NCBI GenBank assembly: GCA_014607495.2
Contig: CP053166.1
Location: forward strand, 10,372,455-10,436,454
Direction of reading: 5' to 3'
DNA: 64,000 bases
DNA from: Carposina sasakii
Taxonomy: Eukaryota; Arthropoda; Insecta; Lepidoptera; Carposinidae
Shown here: positions 23,251 to 35,107 of the stretch, one piece after another
Layout: each line of letters begins with the position of its first letter
How positions within the stretch are numbered: position 1 is the stretch's first letter
Position numbers and translations under genes: made by a program
Notes under the pieces: model-generated
What the model was told of the DNA's origin: nothing
Seen by the model: only the letters and a program-made list of their open reading frames with translations
Database searches by the model: none

Positions 23251-23626
23251 CAGTCACGGGCGTAGGCGTAGCGGCGTAGCGCTACAAACTACGAACATGC
23301 TACAACGACAGTAGCAGTAAAAAAATAGTGCGTTTCTTCTGCGTATTGAATTTTCAAGCCTCATCACAGCGAGGTCTATAAAATTTTAAATACAACTAAG
23401 TATGTTTTCTCTAAATATGTCTTTCGTGAATGCGACAACTATACTAAAACAGTTTAATTCCACATCATCAACCTGTAATTTCGATTTATACCCAGAACCT
23501 CATTATTAAGAAAATCTGGTCGTCTAAAAAACACAGTATAACAAATAATGGCAGTATCGGCACAAAGGTAAATTGCAATCAAACGCCACTGTATTTGTAG
23601 CAAACGAGCTTACAACCGCTAACAAA

Positions 23627-23731
23627 GAGTCTCGAGCAAAAAGGGGAAAGTCTCGGGTAAAAAGGTAAGAGTTTGGAGAAAAAAGGGGAGAGCCTGGAAC
23701 AAAATGCGGAGAGTGCGGAACAACGCGAGCT
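23627..23731 (+). repeat. 21-bp minisatellite, five degenerate units
   Basis: Units begin at 23627, 23648, 23669, 23690 and 23711, each resembling gagtctcgagcaaaaaggg plus two bases. The period is a multiple of three, but unit 2 contains an in-frame stop, so it is not coding. Confidence 0.85.
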
Positions 23732-23862
23732 TTCTCATTTGTACCTTTTGTTTGCTGATCTTCATTACGTGTGCGAGCGATATGTTTTTACTCTGTGTGT
23801 ATTGATTCTTTAGGTATTCAATTTTGGAATGGTAAACAAAGATAGCTGATAGTTTTAGTTAC

Positions 23863-24095
23863 TCGGTGATAGCCAAATGATGTAGACGTGCGGTTGCCAA
23901 TCGAGGGGCGTAGGTTCTAACTCATTCGTGGGCCTGTACCACTGAATATATTTAATGTACGGATTTTAATGCAGTTAAATTGTCACTTAGCTTGTGCCTC
24001 GGCAAGCACGTAAAACTGTTGGTCCTGCGTCTGATCTCTTTTCGGTCGTAGAAGCTTTTTGTCCCGTCAGACTATGAGAGAGAAGAAATAGAGCA
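23863..24095 (+). mobile_element. S2 tRNA-derived SINE, diverged
   Basis: Recognisable S2 head (tcggtgatagccaaatgatg), body cttgtgcctcggcaagcacg and gactatgagagagaagaaat. The B box has changed to ggttctaactc, so it is unlikely to be transcribed now. Confidence 0.85.
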
Positions 24096-24099
24096 CCAA

Positions 24100-25700
24100 C
24101 TCGCAGGTCTGCTAAGGGTAGTCATACTTGTATTTAATTTTTTTTAAATTAAAAACAGACACTAAATAAGGGTTATATGGAAGTAACTGAAAAAGAAGAT
24201 ACAGTATTATGTTTCAATGCGATTGTTCATTTAGCCTATGAATTGCAATATGAATAACTAAAAGGGTATATTGAGCAAAGCCTTATAAAAACAGTCTGAC
24301 ATAGAGAAGTTATAAATTAGGATTATTCCGATTACAGTGGAAAACATGTGACTTCAAATCGCAAATATTGTGGACAGATTTTCTATAAAAGGCTATTTTT
24401 ATAACATTTCGCTTAATATCCCCCAAATAATACACCCTAATAAATCCTGTATAGTAACTTTTACTTTTATTTGTAGATATTATTATAAGGTTTCTTGATA
24501 TTGCTCTCGTATTCTTCATAAAATATAATAATGATAAGGCATGTTAGCGTCGTATTAGGCTGTCTAGAAGTTCTAGATATTAATCTAACATATTATTGCG
24601 CTATAAAAAATAGATTAGATACCTTTCCCTAACATAAATGGACGATCACATTATTGGACTGGAATGGAATCTAATTTGAACAATAACTAGTTATTTTGCT
24701 ATAAGGATTCGAAGATAAATGCTGGATGAAAATATAATAAGAGCTTAATGTAGAGGCTATTTATTTATCCAATAGGGAATGTGCGTCTGACGCGAAAACG
24801 GAATTTTTATATTATATTCGAAAGAAATTACAAATACAAACCGAATAGTGCAAAAATAACATCAATCGGTTAGTAAATACCAAAGTTACAGGAGTTTATG
24901 AGTTTGAAAAATTGTATGAAAAAAATTTACCACATAAAAGGAGTCAAAACATACAATTTTACCCATATTTTGAATTATATCATTGATTTAATAAATACTT
25001 TATTAATATCTGCACCTATTAATAAACAATTTTTATTGATAACAATACAAAAAATATAAAATATTACGTTTATAAAATAAGAATGCATTTTTCCCCATAC
25101 TAAATTGAGACGGTTGTCTATCATGACGTCACAGTCTTTGCCATTTTAGTATGGAGCAAACGGAGCGTTTCAGAAACATTTTGCCGGCTCGTATTTTTGA
25201 ATTGCTGTAAATCCAAAACGGTTAAAGTTAGATATGCCATTCCAAGGGTAAACTTTATTATTTTTTTACGTAGAATATAAAAATTAAATAAAAAAAATTC
25301 ATGCATATACCCTATTGTCAGATAGTCTATATGAAAAATAAAGTTGATGCTACCTTTCTCTAAGCCTAATATAGCCCAAGAAAGAGACAACATCGAACTA
25401 TCCGTAAATTAGAAAAACGACCAAAACTTTTTTCCAAACACAAATGTTATCATGTTTATTTCAAAAAAGGATATAAACCGTTTTTTTTTTTTCAAGTTTT
25501 TTGTAATATAGATCAGAAACATATTCATGAACTCGCAAAACTATAGTAAAAGCAAGATGCTGCTATAAGAAGCACCTATAGAGTGACATCTTGCTTTGTC
25601 GACGATAACAATTCTGCTTCAAAAATTCGGTCAAATTTTTCTGTCTTTTCAGTCTGTTATATTTCAGGAGAGGATGAACAATTTCTGGATTGATTATTAT
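24100..25700. other. No feature recognised
   Basis: AT-rich. 25080-25400 has a 90-codon minus-strand frame of low-complexity, Phe/Leu-rich content without any recognisable domain. Confidence 0.4.
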
Positions 25701-25714
25701 AAATACTTTAGGTA

Positions 25715-25884
25715 AATGAAATTGTATTAGGCGTTACAATTCGGAAGTTCAAACATTCGTGTGCTCGGGTCTGGTTTCTCGTGGCGATTGTAGTTAGTGC
25801 AAGTGCCTGTTTTCGCAGTTATGAGTTATCAGATCCGAGGGTCAGTGGAGGGTGTAGGGCCCGGTGGTGGGCGCACCCATAGTG
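25715..25884 (+). mobile_element. F49 repeat with 13-bp TSD
   Basis: Left arm aatgaaattgtattaggcgt, then ggtctggtttctcgtggcga, then ggtcagtggagggtgtaggg, ending cgcacccatagtg. Perfect 13-bp TSD aatactttaggta at 25702-25714 and 25885-25897. A TSD this long points to RNA-mediated insertion rather than a cut-and-paste TIR element. Confidence 0.82.
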
Positions 25885-25899
25885 AATACTTTAGGTATT

Positions 25900-27474
25900 T
25901 AGAATGTAACATGTGTAACTATTACCATCCTATTATTCAAAAATCAGGTCAATCTATAGATACACAAACTATAGCATACGGAAATAGGTAAAAAGTAACT
26001 AAATTCTATACTTCCACAACCTAAATACGAGTATACCATTTTGTCACAATTAAATAATTGAAGTAAAAAAGGCAGTGCCCTATATTTAGTAGAATCAATT
26101 TTGTATCCTTGTCCCAAATTCGGTGTTTTAATAATTCGACATTATCTTGGATCGATGGCAGTTCAAATATGAGGCGTACTATATAATCTACACAGTTTAA
26201 AACTATTTTTAGAAACCATTTTCACGATGTTTATAAAATTGTAATATGATTTTGTTTATTTTTATGACACGTCAATGTTCCCATAACTATTATTACATTA
26301 AGGTTTTATTTTACAAATCAATAACTAAAATTATTTATCACATTGACCAAAAAAGTAACCAGCATGCGCTACAGTGTTTGACTATCTTATAGCATTAATA
26401 TTAATAAAAGTATTAACTTAGTGATCTATTAATCAAAGAAAAGGCGTCATTTCTCAATCGAGTATCCTCAAAAGTAAACTACTACGAAAACGAGCCTATC
26501 GTTATAATTATTTCACTTTCCTTCCAAAAAAAGCAACTGTAAAAAACAATGTCTTTAAATAAAATTACACCCATAATAATATGGTCGACTCTGACCGTCA
26601 CACTTACAACTAACTATCAATCTTGAAAATAATACTCAACACACTTAAAGATATTGTCTAAGGAATGTGCTAATTCGTTACACGATAGTGTATACTTTGC
26701 TAAAAAGTCTAAAAACAACACTTTTCTATAGTGGCCGCCCACGTGACGGGGCGGATCCCTAGTAATGTAATATAGTACAATCGCCACCGGCGGCCCAGAC
26801 ACGTGCCTGCACTAAACCACGTTCACAATCCCAACAAATTTCCAACCATATTCGCGATTACGTATTCCGCTGCAGAATCGCATCCTAATGCAGTATTAAG
26901 TATGAATGTGACGAAAATTTCACTGCAATTAGAGATTCGCGGACCGAAATGTGAAATGATTTAGAATACGTGAATATGTCTGTAAATACATTATTATTCT
27001 ATTATTTTGGATACTGTAGTTTTGGAGGTACCTATTTAAGTAAGTTAATTAATTTATTTATTTATTTTGGTCATTATGCGCATATTATAAGTCGTCGCTG
27101 AGTCGGTTTTTAGTGAGACGCTGCCCCTAAGGCACAGCAAGATTTATGTTTTCTCGATGTGAAGATAATAAATACTTTATTGTACCACGAGCAAATAAAC
27201 AACCATTTGTTTTTATTTAATTTTATTTAGAAGTAAGCTACAAGAAAAGGAGATTTATACTAATAACATTTAGAATTAGACTAAGAGATTTGTACTTTTG
27301 GTAACGATATGACTAATTCAGTTAGTAGGTGTAAGTTAAACGAAACCAAGTACCTTTATCAACATTATTTCCATAAACCTTCATACCTACCAATAACTAT
27401 TAAAATTTATTAACTGAGAAATTGGGTAATTACCATTGAAAAATTTGGAAGTATATAATAAAATAAGTAATCAA
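25900..27474. other. No gene recognised
   Basis: Mostly unique. 26735-26810 is GC-rich (gtggccgcccacgtgacggg, gccaccggcggcccagacac) and stands out from its surroundings but carries no credible frame. Confidence 0.4.
26873..26935 (+). repeat. Short dispersed repeat (pair with 27760)
   Basis: gcagaatcgcatcctaatgc then agtattaa, closely matched about 890 bp downstream. Confidence 0.45.
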
Positions 27475-27635
27475 AAAAATTGTCACTTAGCTATACCCGA
27501 GGAGAGTTGGCGTCATGCAGGCAGTCGGTCGTAAATCAAATGCCAATTCTTTGGCAATGTGAGTTTTGCAAGAAACCATATTGCACCGACTCCATAAATA
27601 ATGGCATAAGGGCAGGAAGATGATGATGATAAGTT
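27475..27635 (+). mobile_element. SINE-like fragment with (GAT)n tail
   Basis: Contains attgtcacttagctataccc (S2-like start of body), cgtcatgcaggcagtcggtc, agaaaccatattgcaccgac and a terminal gatgatgatgataag. The tail type matches LINE-mobilised elements. Family not identified. Confidence 0.5.
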
Positions 27636-27759
27636 AACATAAAATTAAATATTTAATATTTTAAGATACCCGTGAGTAAACTCACTCCGATAGCAGATTC
27701 ATGAAACAAAATTATGCAAGTCCAACAGTTTTCTGCCTCATTACGTATGCTGGAGCAGA

Positions 27760-27830
27760 ATCGCATTCAAATGCAGAATTAACTGTGAAATGACACGCAA
27801 TTATTCAGCCCGTCGAATATTTCGTGATGA
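27760..27830 (+). repeat. Short dispersed repeat (pair with 26873)
   Basis: gcagaatcgcattcaaatgc then agaattaactgtgaaatgac. Confidence 0.45.
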
Positions 27831-28134
27831 TTAAAGATTCAAATATTAATGGCGTCCTGTCAAATACAGGACGTTACGCGAAATTAGTGTGTCATTAAGA
27901 ATTTACGAATTAAGTGTTGTCAGATAATATAAAATTTTCCTTGCTATGCCCTTTTCATAATTCGTTAATTTCAATATCATAATAGATCCTTCCGTGTCCA
28001 GTCACTCTCTCATTTATTCGCTTTCAATTCTTTACCTTCTGCACTGCGCGGCGCTACGTCTCCTTTTTCCATAAATACATTTTATCCCTTTTCCACAATC
28101 CAACTTTTTTCCCCATCAGAAATTTTATGTAAAA

Positions 28135-28197
28135 CGCCCACTATAAAGAACCTGTCCACAAAATTCGTGACCCGAAATCACATCTTACTTTTCCAGA
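28135..28197 (+). mobile_element. M2 half-element, broken by the RTE insertion
   Basis: cgcccactataaagaacctg, then cgaaatcacatcttactttt matches one M2 arm. The match stops exactly where the RTE tail begins (28199). Confidence 0.8.
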
Positions 28198-28198
28198 T

Positions 28199-28665
28199 CA
28201 TCATCATCGCCAGCCTATTGCAGTCCACTGCTGGACGTAGGCCTCCCCCATTGTTACCCACATGGCTCGATCTCCCGTTTTTGCCATCCAGTCACTACCA
28301 GCCGTAGGCGTTCAGGATGCTGTTGAGGCTGCCGCGTTACTGTAGTGCCTCGGGCATGTTCGTTTGGGCTAGAGTAGATGGGTTTGAGGCCTTGATACAT
28401 GGCTCAGCAGAGTGCTCCCGTTTTTGCCATCCAGTCACTACCAGCCGTCCTCTTTAAGTCATCGGTCCATCTGGCCGGAGGGCGCCCAACGCTACGCTTG
28501 CCGAGGCGCGGTCTCCATTCGAGAACCCGTTTACTCCACCGTCCATCGGTTCTACGACAGATGTGGCCGGCCCACTGCCATTTCAGTCTGCTACATTTCG
28601 AGACTATGTCTGTCACTTTGGTCTTTTGCCGGAAAATCTCATTTCGGACTTTGTCCATATAGCAT
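28199..28665 (-). mobile_element. RTE-type LINE, 3' coding remnant and tail
   Basis: Minus-strand translation of 28404-28658 reads as the extreme C-terminus of an RTE-type reverse transcriptase, with the segments LKWQWAGHICRRTDGRW, VLEWRPRLGKRSVGRPP and ARWTDDLKR followed by GSDWMAK. The 3' end (28199-28308) carries the tail read on this strand as cagtccactgctggacg, ending in an ATC-type microsatellite. A piece of about 28 bp (cgtttttgccatccagtcac and flank) occurs twice (28278-28305, 28418-28445), so the copy is internally rearranged. It is inserted into, and breaks, an M2 MITE at 28197. Only a 5'-truncated, non-functional fragment remains. Confidence 0.85.
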
Positions 28666-28699
28666 ATAGCATGTTCCAGATAGCATGGAAAAAATTCTT

Positions 28700-29250
28700 A
28701 ACTATTATGAAATGTTCGTACATACTATCTTGGTATATCTTTTGTTATAAATTAAATACATAAAATTATTAGAGTTCGATCGAAATAGGCGTCTCCCATA
28801 TTCCCCAACTAAGTTTGATACTTGGCTTTAACTATGGCTCATACATTACAAAAGATATACAGACGTTGTTGCAGGTATTAGCTAGTATATTACTGACATA
28901 CTATATCTACTTAACTTAATACTCCAACATATAATTCTAAACATTCTGCTTAAACCATGCTTCAATTCCATAAATTCTAAAAAACACGTTTCGTAAAATC
29001 TCATATTGTACCAAAAGATGTAAAACCAGCGCCACCTCTGTAATTAACCGAGCGAGAACTCATTATTTTATAATTAAATTAAATCCCAGCAAATGGTTCA
29101 TTACCTTTTAATTAAAAATTTGAATTAACATGTACCGTATTTTGCAGATTTGTAAGTACTCATGTGAGATATGTTTTGGACTAACTAGATGTTAGAGTTC
29201 ATTGCTCCGTGTATCCAAGCGGTAGTTAATTAAATAAGTTCTTCCCCTTA
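28700..29250. other. No feature recognised
   Basis: AT-rich DNA between the RTE remnant and an M3 element. Confidence 0.45.
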
Positions 29251-29266
29251 ACATATTATGACCAGA

Positions 29267-29371
29267 GGGGTGAACACGAACCTCTCGATAGTCCGTAACG
29301 CTAGCGTCAAACTGTCAAATCACATAGATTTTGCTAGCGTTACGCCGCGTAAAAAGGTTCGCGCTTACCCC
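29267..29371 (+). mobile_element. M3 palindromic MITE
   Basis: Bounded by ggggtgaacacgaacctctc and aaaaaggttcgcgcttaccc. Contains gatagtccgtaacgctagcg and gttacgccgcgt. It lacks the extra gagtcgctagc of the 54651 copy. Confidence 0.9.
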
Positions 29372-29444
29372 ACAGGTCGAAAGCAAAAGCATTTTTTTTT
29401 CGAAAAACATTCTTCGTTCTTATACAAATTTTTCTTTCATATCT

Positions 29445-29495
29445 ATTTTTGCACCATGTCCCTTTTCGGAAACGCAGCCGTGCTCGTAGTATGTA
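29445..29495 (-). repeat. R4 edge fragment
   Basis: tgtcccttttcggaaacgca then gccgtgctcg matches the R4 outer edge. Confidence 0.5.
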
Positions 29496-29519
29496 ACACT
29501 GCCGTATAATGTAGGTGTG

Positions 29520-30715
29520 TACGAGTATGTATAAATTTGCAAATAGTGGGAGACATTATTACACAGCGTACCTTTTGTATTATATCACCATTAGGTATTC
29601 TGTGATTGTAGTCACCATATTACTTTCTTACGTAATCCCATCGGATGTGAAAATATCCTTCTTTTAGGGTTCAATAGTCAAATGTTAGAGCTTAAAAACT
29701 ACCATGATTTATGCATGAGACTTAATAATGTTTAATGGTGGCTTCTTTTTGTGACACGTTGGACCACTAAAAAGGGAATCCCAAAATTTCCACGGCAGTG
29801 GGAAATAATAGGAATGTTTAAGCGGCGAAGTCATGAGCAGTCGCTAGTATATAAATAACAAATAAATAAGCTATATTATTATTTATATGCAATTAAGAAA
29901 CTTATTTAAGACATGTTATATACATTAGTCACATTTACAAATCTGAATACGGTTTATACGAGTAATTCCCGAAAGATAAAACTTATATATAGGCAAATAT
30001 TCGTATTTGTGAGGATTTATGTTTGGATTTTACGAGTAACCAGCTAACACCTTGAACTTAGTTTTAATGTCACTTACAAACTCAACTGTACTAATATTCG
30101 TAAATAATCCTCACTCAAAGCAACTTTATTGCGTTATGCATTTTAGTATATTAACTATATTTCTACCATAAACGTCTACTAACGTTTTTGTAATAAAAAT
30201 AAGTCTCTCTAATTCACACAGATTTATCTTATCATTATTAAACAGTACATACATAAAAACAAAATATGTTTTTTTTTTTTCAAAACAATCCTAACTAAAA
30301 TTAAACAAAATTTCACTCTATTTGCTTGGCTTGCTAGAAAAAAGCTCGATAAACTTGCCTTAACATTCTATTTGTTATTTATTATATTTTTTATTTGCGA
30401 TAAGAACCCATCCGAGAGAACGGAACACACTTGACGTATTTTTTAAAAGCGTCTTTCCATTTTCACGACACGGTAGACCTTTGTTCGTTACCTGTCACAT
30501 TCCCCCACGGGACCTGATAAAGTTTAAAAAACAGAAGTGATAGGCTCACTAAGGGATTGTCTCCATGGTAGCTTTGGAGATTGAGAGAATTAATTGTACT
30601 AAGTAGTATTTTATGTGACTGTAGCTTCAACATAGATCAATAGTGATATCTACTGAATAAATCGATTTCTGGGGGAAAATATAATAAAGCTAATTTAATT
30701 GCATAAAATCATTAC
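29520..30715. other. No feature recognised
   Basis: AT-rich. A T-run at 30270-30280 and nothing else of note. Confidence 0.45.
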
Positions 30716-30719
30716 CATG

Positions 30720-30850
30720 TTGACAACATAGACCGTAAATCATACTACGATCACCTACCCAGCATGGTGACTATGGGAAAAATTCCCCCTATTGAAGCCA
30801 TGTGCCGTGCCCTGGGGGAAGCCGACGTCCAGCACTAAGCTTATGATGAT
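30720..30850 (+). mobile_element. T1 SINE, 5'-truncated and diverged
   Basis: Starts at ttgacaacatagaccg, then has the conserved middle cccagcatggtgactatggg, and ends with a degraded tail and a short GAT run. Confidence 0.8.
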
Positions 30851-30869
30851 GAAGTGACTATTGGGATCT

Positions 30870-30945
30870 TCTTTTAATTTTGCAGTTCTAGCTACCCTAT
30901 ACCGGACACACAGCCGTGTGTATATGTATGTATGTATATCGTAGG
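30870..30945 (-). repeat. R4 edge fragment with ATGT run
   Basis: ttttgcagttctagctaccc, then acacagccgtgtgtatatgt and a short (ATGT)n run, the outer edge of R4. Confidence 0.65.
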
Positions 30946-30983
30946 TACCTAACTTGTATAAAAATAATGCCACTACTTACTAT

Positions 30984-31559
30984 CAGGGGCGGCTCGTGAA
31001 ATTTTTAGATGGGGGTTCACATTTTTTTAAAATATGAGCGAGCGAATGCAAAATTAAACTTTGGAAACGTCGCGCGTGTTCACTCCCTTACTGGATGAAA
31101 TGATGCAACCTCACTTATATTAAAATTCAGTTGACCTAATGATACATATTAAAGACAACCATATCGCGTTCTAACTTGGACTAAGCGACGTCTAGTGGCC
31201 GCAAACGCATACTACGAATTAATATGTGCGGCGCTCCAGATTAGGCTAATTTTTCATATGAAATCTTCAGTTTCACGCGGCACCTATGTCGGCTTTTATT
31301 TTATGTGAGTATTTCGCACACACTGAATACAGTAATAAGAAACGTACCAAAATTCGTTTCATTGGAGCGCGATCACTAGCGCTCCACTCGATACATAAGA
31401 TTACAACTTACTTGAGACGAACGCGTAGACACTATTGTATAAACGTACGAGTAGTAGAATTGGAAGATAATTATAAATATAGAGAAATATAGATTGTCTA
31501 TGTAATCTTCGTGGGTGGGAGTGCACTGTACTAGCACTCCTTATGACGAGCCGCCTCTG
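30984..31559. mobile_element. hAT-type non-autonomous element, 8-bp TSD
   Basis: Ends CAGGGGCGGCTCGT and ACGAGCCGCCTCTG form inverted repeats. The perfect 8-bp TSD is cttactat (30976-30983, 31560-31567). CAGGGGCGG-type ends with an 8-bp TSD are typical of the hAT superfamily. 576 bp, no transposase frame. Related to the copy at 46066. Confidence 0.95.
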
Positions 31560-31889
31560 CTTACTATGTGTACCTGCTTATAACATGAAACCTAACTTTA
31601 TGCTAAACACACTGTACTCCTATCACCATAAAGCGTATTACAGACTATGCGTTTTGGCAATCTCTGGATTAACTGTACATATTAAGGATTACTCACTTGT
31701 GGTGCATCCTACCATTAGATAGACCTAATGGAAGAGGCTCTGGTGCTTATAGCTTAAACGTATTACCTGTTTAGGTGAACTTTGGATCTAAGCGTCGCGT
31801 TGGTACCTATCAGTGATCTAGGGAGGCTCGTTGAAAAAAACGTTGGAAAACTTTGATCTAATGGATAGATGGATTTCTGGCATCAATAT

Positions 31890-32099
31890 ATTGTCAAAAC
31901 GGGAGGCGCTGCTGCCCACCTCCCGGAAACCTAATAGTCGCCTCTTATAAAAATGAAATTAAATATTTTTTTCTCAAAACATGGCAGTAAAGACAGTAAA
32001 GTTATTATTAAAATTACTAGACCAGAGACATGTTTCGCCAAAAAATGTGGCATGCGATACACATGAGCAGATATAGTGTGGTACGATTCTACTCTGCTG
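31890..32099 (-). mobile_element. T1 SINE, interrupted copy
   Basis: Two T1 pieces: 31890-31950 (cgggaggcgctgctgcccac and flank) and 32063-32099 (the ggtacgattctactctgctg end). They are separated by about 110 bp of unrelated sequence (31951-32062). Lacks the tail half. A second T1 copy is inserted directly at its edge. Confidence 0.7.
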
Positions 32100-32108
32100 A
32101 TCGTGTGT

Positions 32109-32353
32109 CGTCTTCTGCCTATTGCAGTCCGACGTAAGCCTCGACCAGGGCACGCCACAAGGCTACTGCCATAGGGGGGTGATTGCCCATAGTCACCACG
32201 CTGCAGGCGGGTCGGTGACCGCAGTCTGATTTTTGGACTATGTTGTCGGCACGGGAGGCGCTGCTGCCCACCTCCCGGAAACCCGTAAAAGCCTCGGTAC
32301 GATACCCACGGGCAGGCATGGGATGATATAAACTCTACTGGCACTGCGCGGCA
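32109..32353 (-). mobile_element. T1 SINE with TSD, beside an older T1
   Basis: Near-complete minus-oriented T1. Flanking 9-bp repeats atcgtgtgt at 32100-32108 and 32354-32362 are a probable TSD. Its tail has lost part of the usual ccactgctgg stretch. Confidence 0.85.
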
Positions 32354-32745
32354 ATCGTGTGTAGTCAGCTCTAAATATAACCCTAATGCGGCCGTAAAAT
32401 TGCATGGCGACCGTGACGTAGTGAAACGACACGCTGCGCATTAATTAAATTGTTAATGGCGGCATCGTATTAGCTTTGATATAATTTCGGTGCACGCTCT
32501 GATTAAAATTATATGATTTTAGGCAGATTTATTTGGGTGTACTTGATTCTGTGACGTTTTATTTTGTATTACGCTTTGTAGCTCAAACTCTTTGAAGATA
32601 GTTTGCATGGCTGGCTATATTTATGTAATAATTTGAAAATTAAATGTAAATTTGGAGAAGTTAAAATGTGTTAACAAACTATCTATATTATATAATGGAC
32701 GCTTAGTGTTATGCTATGTCGTTAGCAGCTTTAATATTTAATAAT

Positions 32746-32981
32746 ACATGGTGTTTTTTGGTTGCCACCGCTTACGAGGGGTACTTATGTTTTTCGATAG
32801 GAATTTTTAAAATTAAACAAATATTACAAGCGTCTAAAAATGCAATCTAGTAACTTAACTTTGAACCCTAATATCTTGGATACCTACCAGATATTATCCA
32901 GGTATGCTTCCATGGTGAAAAATGTTCGTGATGAGGAGAATACGCAGTGCTCGGAAATGTCGACGACAAAAGAACACACTG
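32746..32981 (+). mobile_element. M1 MITE, degenerate and internally deleted
   Basis: Shows catggtgttttttggttgcc at the left, ttgaaccctaatatcttgga and aggtatgcttccatggtgaa in the middle and an eroded right end near 32981. The segment between the left end and the second half is missing. An old copy. Confidence 0.75.
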
Positions 32982-33156
32982 TACAATCGGAAGCAAAATC
33001 AAACTCCTTTTCCTCTAGTTTCCTACGAGTATATTTTCGCTATATTGGATCTGTGATTTAAGTAAAGTTATGTAAGATAAGCAAGCAAGTTGTCTATGAT
33101 TATTTACATTCGTCCCCGCTGGGCTAAACGCTGTTATCTCCTTTATAATCGTGCAG

Positions 33157-33281
33157 AGGGATAAGCACGAACCTCTCGATAGTCCGTAACGTCCGTAACG
33201 CTATCGTCCAACTGTCAAATCACATAGATTTTGCTAGCTAGTCGCTAGCGTTACGCCGCGTAAAAAGGTTCGTGCTTACCA
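33157..33281 (+). mobile_element. M3 palindromic MITE with 10-bp internal duplication
   Basis: Same ends as the other M3 copies (agggataagcacgaacctct; ggttcgtgcttacc). The motif gtccgtaac is duplicated in tandem at 33181-33200. Confidence 0.9.
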
Positions 33282-33764
33282 CATAGTTCTGGCTACCCGT
33301 TTCTGGATCACAGCGCCATATCTCTGTGATTTGACGTTCTAACGTGAAATATGTCGCAACATGACACGCCTGCTGTAAGGGATTATAAAATTTAAAATGG
33401 CCGCTCTCTAATTAAAGCCGAATAAGGTACTCTAAGGAAAATTTAATCCCATGCAGGCAAAGGTGCACGGTTTTAATAAGCCACGACAGAGGTATTCTTT
33501 TTAATTAAACCTTCTAATCCGGCAGTGGATTAGGCAAAAGAAATGTTTTTTTTTCGGCTTACCCTCATTTAATATTAAACTGAGTTTTGAGGGATAATTT
33601 AAATAATTTTATACTGTCGTTTTTACCATTATTAAGTCAATTTTGTTGAATTTTTTGTTGTCCTTGATTGGGGCAATTTTGTCATATTTGGAGTAAGTAG
33701 GTATATTGAAATGAAATAATGTTTTTATTTCAAAATATCGTATAAAAATAATACTTGTGCCGAT

Positions 33765-33985
33765 GCGGCTCTTCACTAGAAAACATCAGCTGCATCTCCT
33801 TCTGTGCATATCGTGAGAATCGACTGAGGAACTCAGAGGTGTTCTCTCAGGGAATGAGCTAGCAATTTGTCTCTAATCATTTACTTACATCTAGTACCCG
33901 CTATGTCAAACGTGGCAGTTAAATCTTCTTTGTGATTCTGCAGTTCTGTCCCCATTTTGAAAACACAGCCGTATATTTTTCAAAA
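33765..33985 (-). repeat. R4 interspersed repeat, near complete
   Basis: cggctcttcactagaaaaca, catcagctgcatctccttct, cgtgagaatcgactgaggaa, gatgagct-like middle, ttctgcagttctgtccccat and aaacacagccgtatattt in order. Confidence 0.8.
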
Positions 33986-35100
33986 TAATTACACCTATAA
34001 TAAATATAAAAATATTTATTGACCGACAAATGAGCCCATAGTTTGTTAGTGTTACAAGACCTTATGCCTATGTTAGTAAATTGCAATAGATAAATTAATT
34101 ATTAAAATATATAGCAGACTGCTCACCGATTACCACGTTTTACCGCTGTTTTACGTTGAACCGCTCGAGAACAGCCGCGTCTATCCTGTCTGCTATCAGG
34201 CATATGGCCCCCTGCCACTAGCGGTGTGCACGCAAAAGTGATTTCCACAATTTTGTCACGAAACCATCGTGTTTTTATTTAACTTCAGTATTCGTTTGGA
34301 TTAAGTGATTATCTAATTAGTAAGTGTGAGCGTTAACTGAATAATTTAATAAGGTTTTATAAAAAAAGGTTACTTTAGTATTTTTTATACTACAGTAGTT
34401 ATGTTTGATTCTAATCGCACTTGCTAGCAAGATTTGAGGCAAGGTGGCCATAATAGCGTGCCTCTACATAGTTACCTTAGTCGAAGCAAACTTATAATTT
34501 TAAATGCCTTCAATTACCTTGCAGTTAATTTCTTTTAAGTTATAAAAAAAGTAAATCAGTTGCACGCGATTATTACATTTTATTTTAATCTTTCAATTTG
34601 TATTTTAATCAAAATTGAGAAAATAACATCTCTGGTGTTGTTCCACTCTACTGGTTTAAAAAAGGATCATGGCATTATTCGTACCATGATAAAACTGCAA
34701 CAACTTGTTACGGCTGCATTTTCTCAATGGTCAGGTAACGTATCTGAAGCTCATGTTGTTTTTCTTTAAAATTTTATCAAGATATCTGAGCGTTGGAAAA
34801 CTCGAACCTTAACTTAATACAAAGCTGTTGAATTTCTAATCTTAAAAGAAATATAGGTAGTTACAGATTTCATAGACAGAGTAGAAATTAGATATTAGGA
34901 TAGCTTAAAATAAAATACTGCATGTATTCTCTTTCTTTACATTATTAATGTTTCATGTGTATCTACAGTACAAATGAACAAAAATAAATACGTGTAAGAA
35001 GAATTCCATATTAATATTATTTTATAAAATAATAATGTTTATATTTATCTTGTTTCAGGTATGTTACAGATGCACCACGTATAGATTACGTGAGGTATTT
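33986..35100. other. No gene recognised
   Basis: AT-rich, with a short chance frame at 34560-34769 and a GC-richer patch at 34180-34235 (tatggccccctgccactagc). Confidence 0.4.
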
Positions 35101-35107
35101 ATTTCCA

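Noticed and set aside
31931..32441. Overlapping minus-strand frames of 66-137 codons
   Set aside because: They lie across two T1 SINE copies. The Arg/Pro/Gly-rich content is just GC-rich SINE sequence. The same applies to frames at 39424-39914 and 50612-51020.
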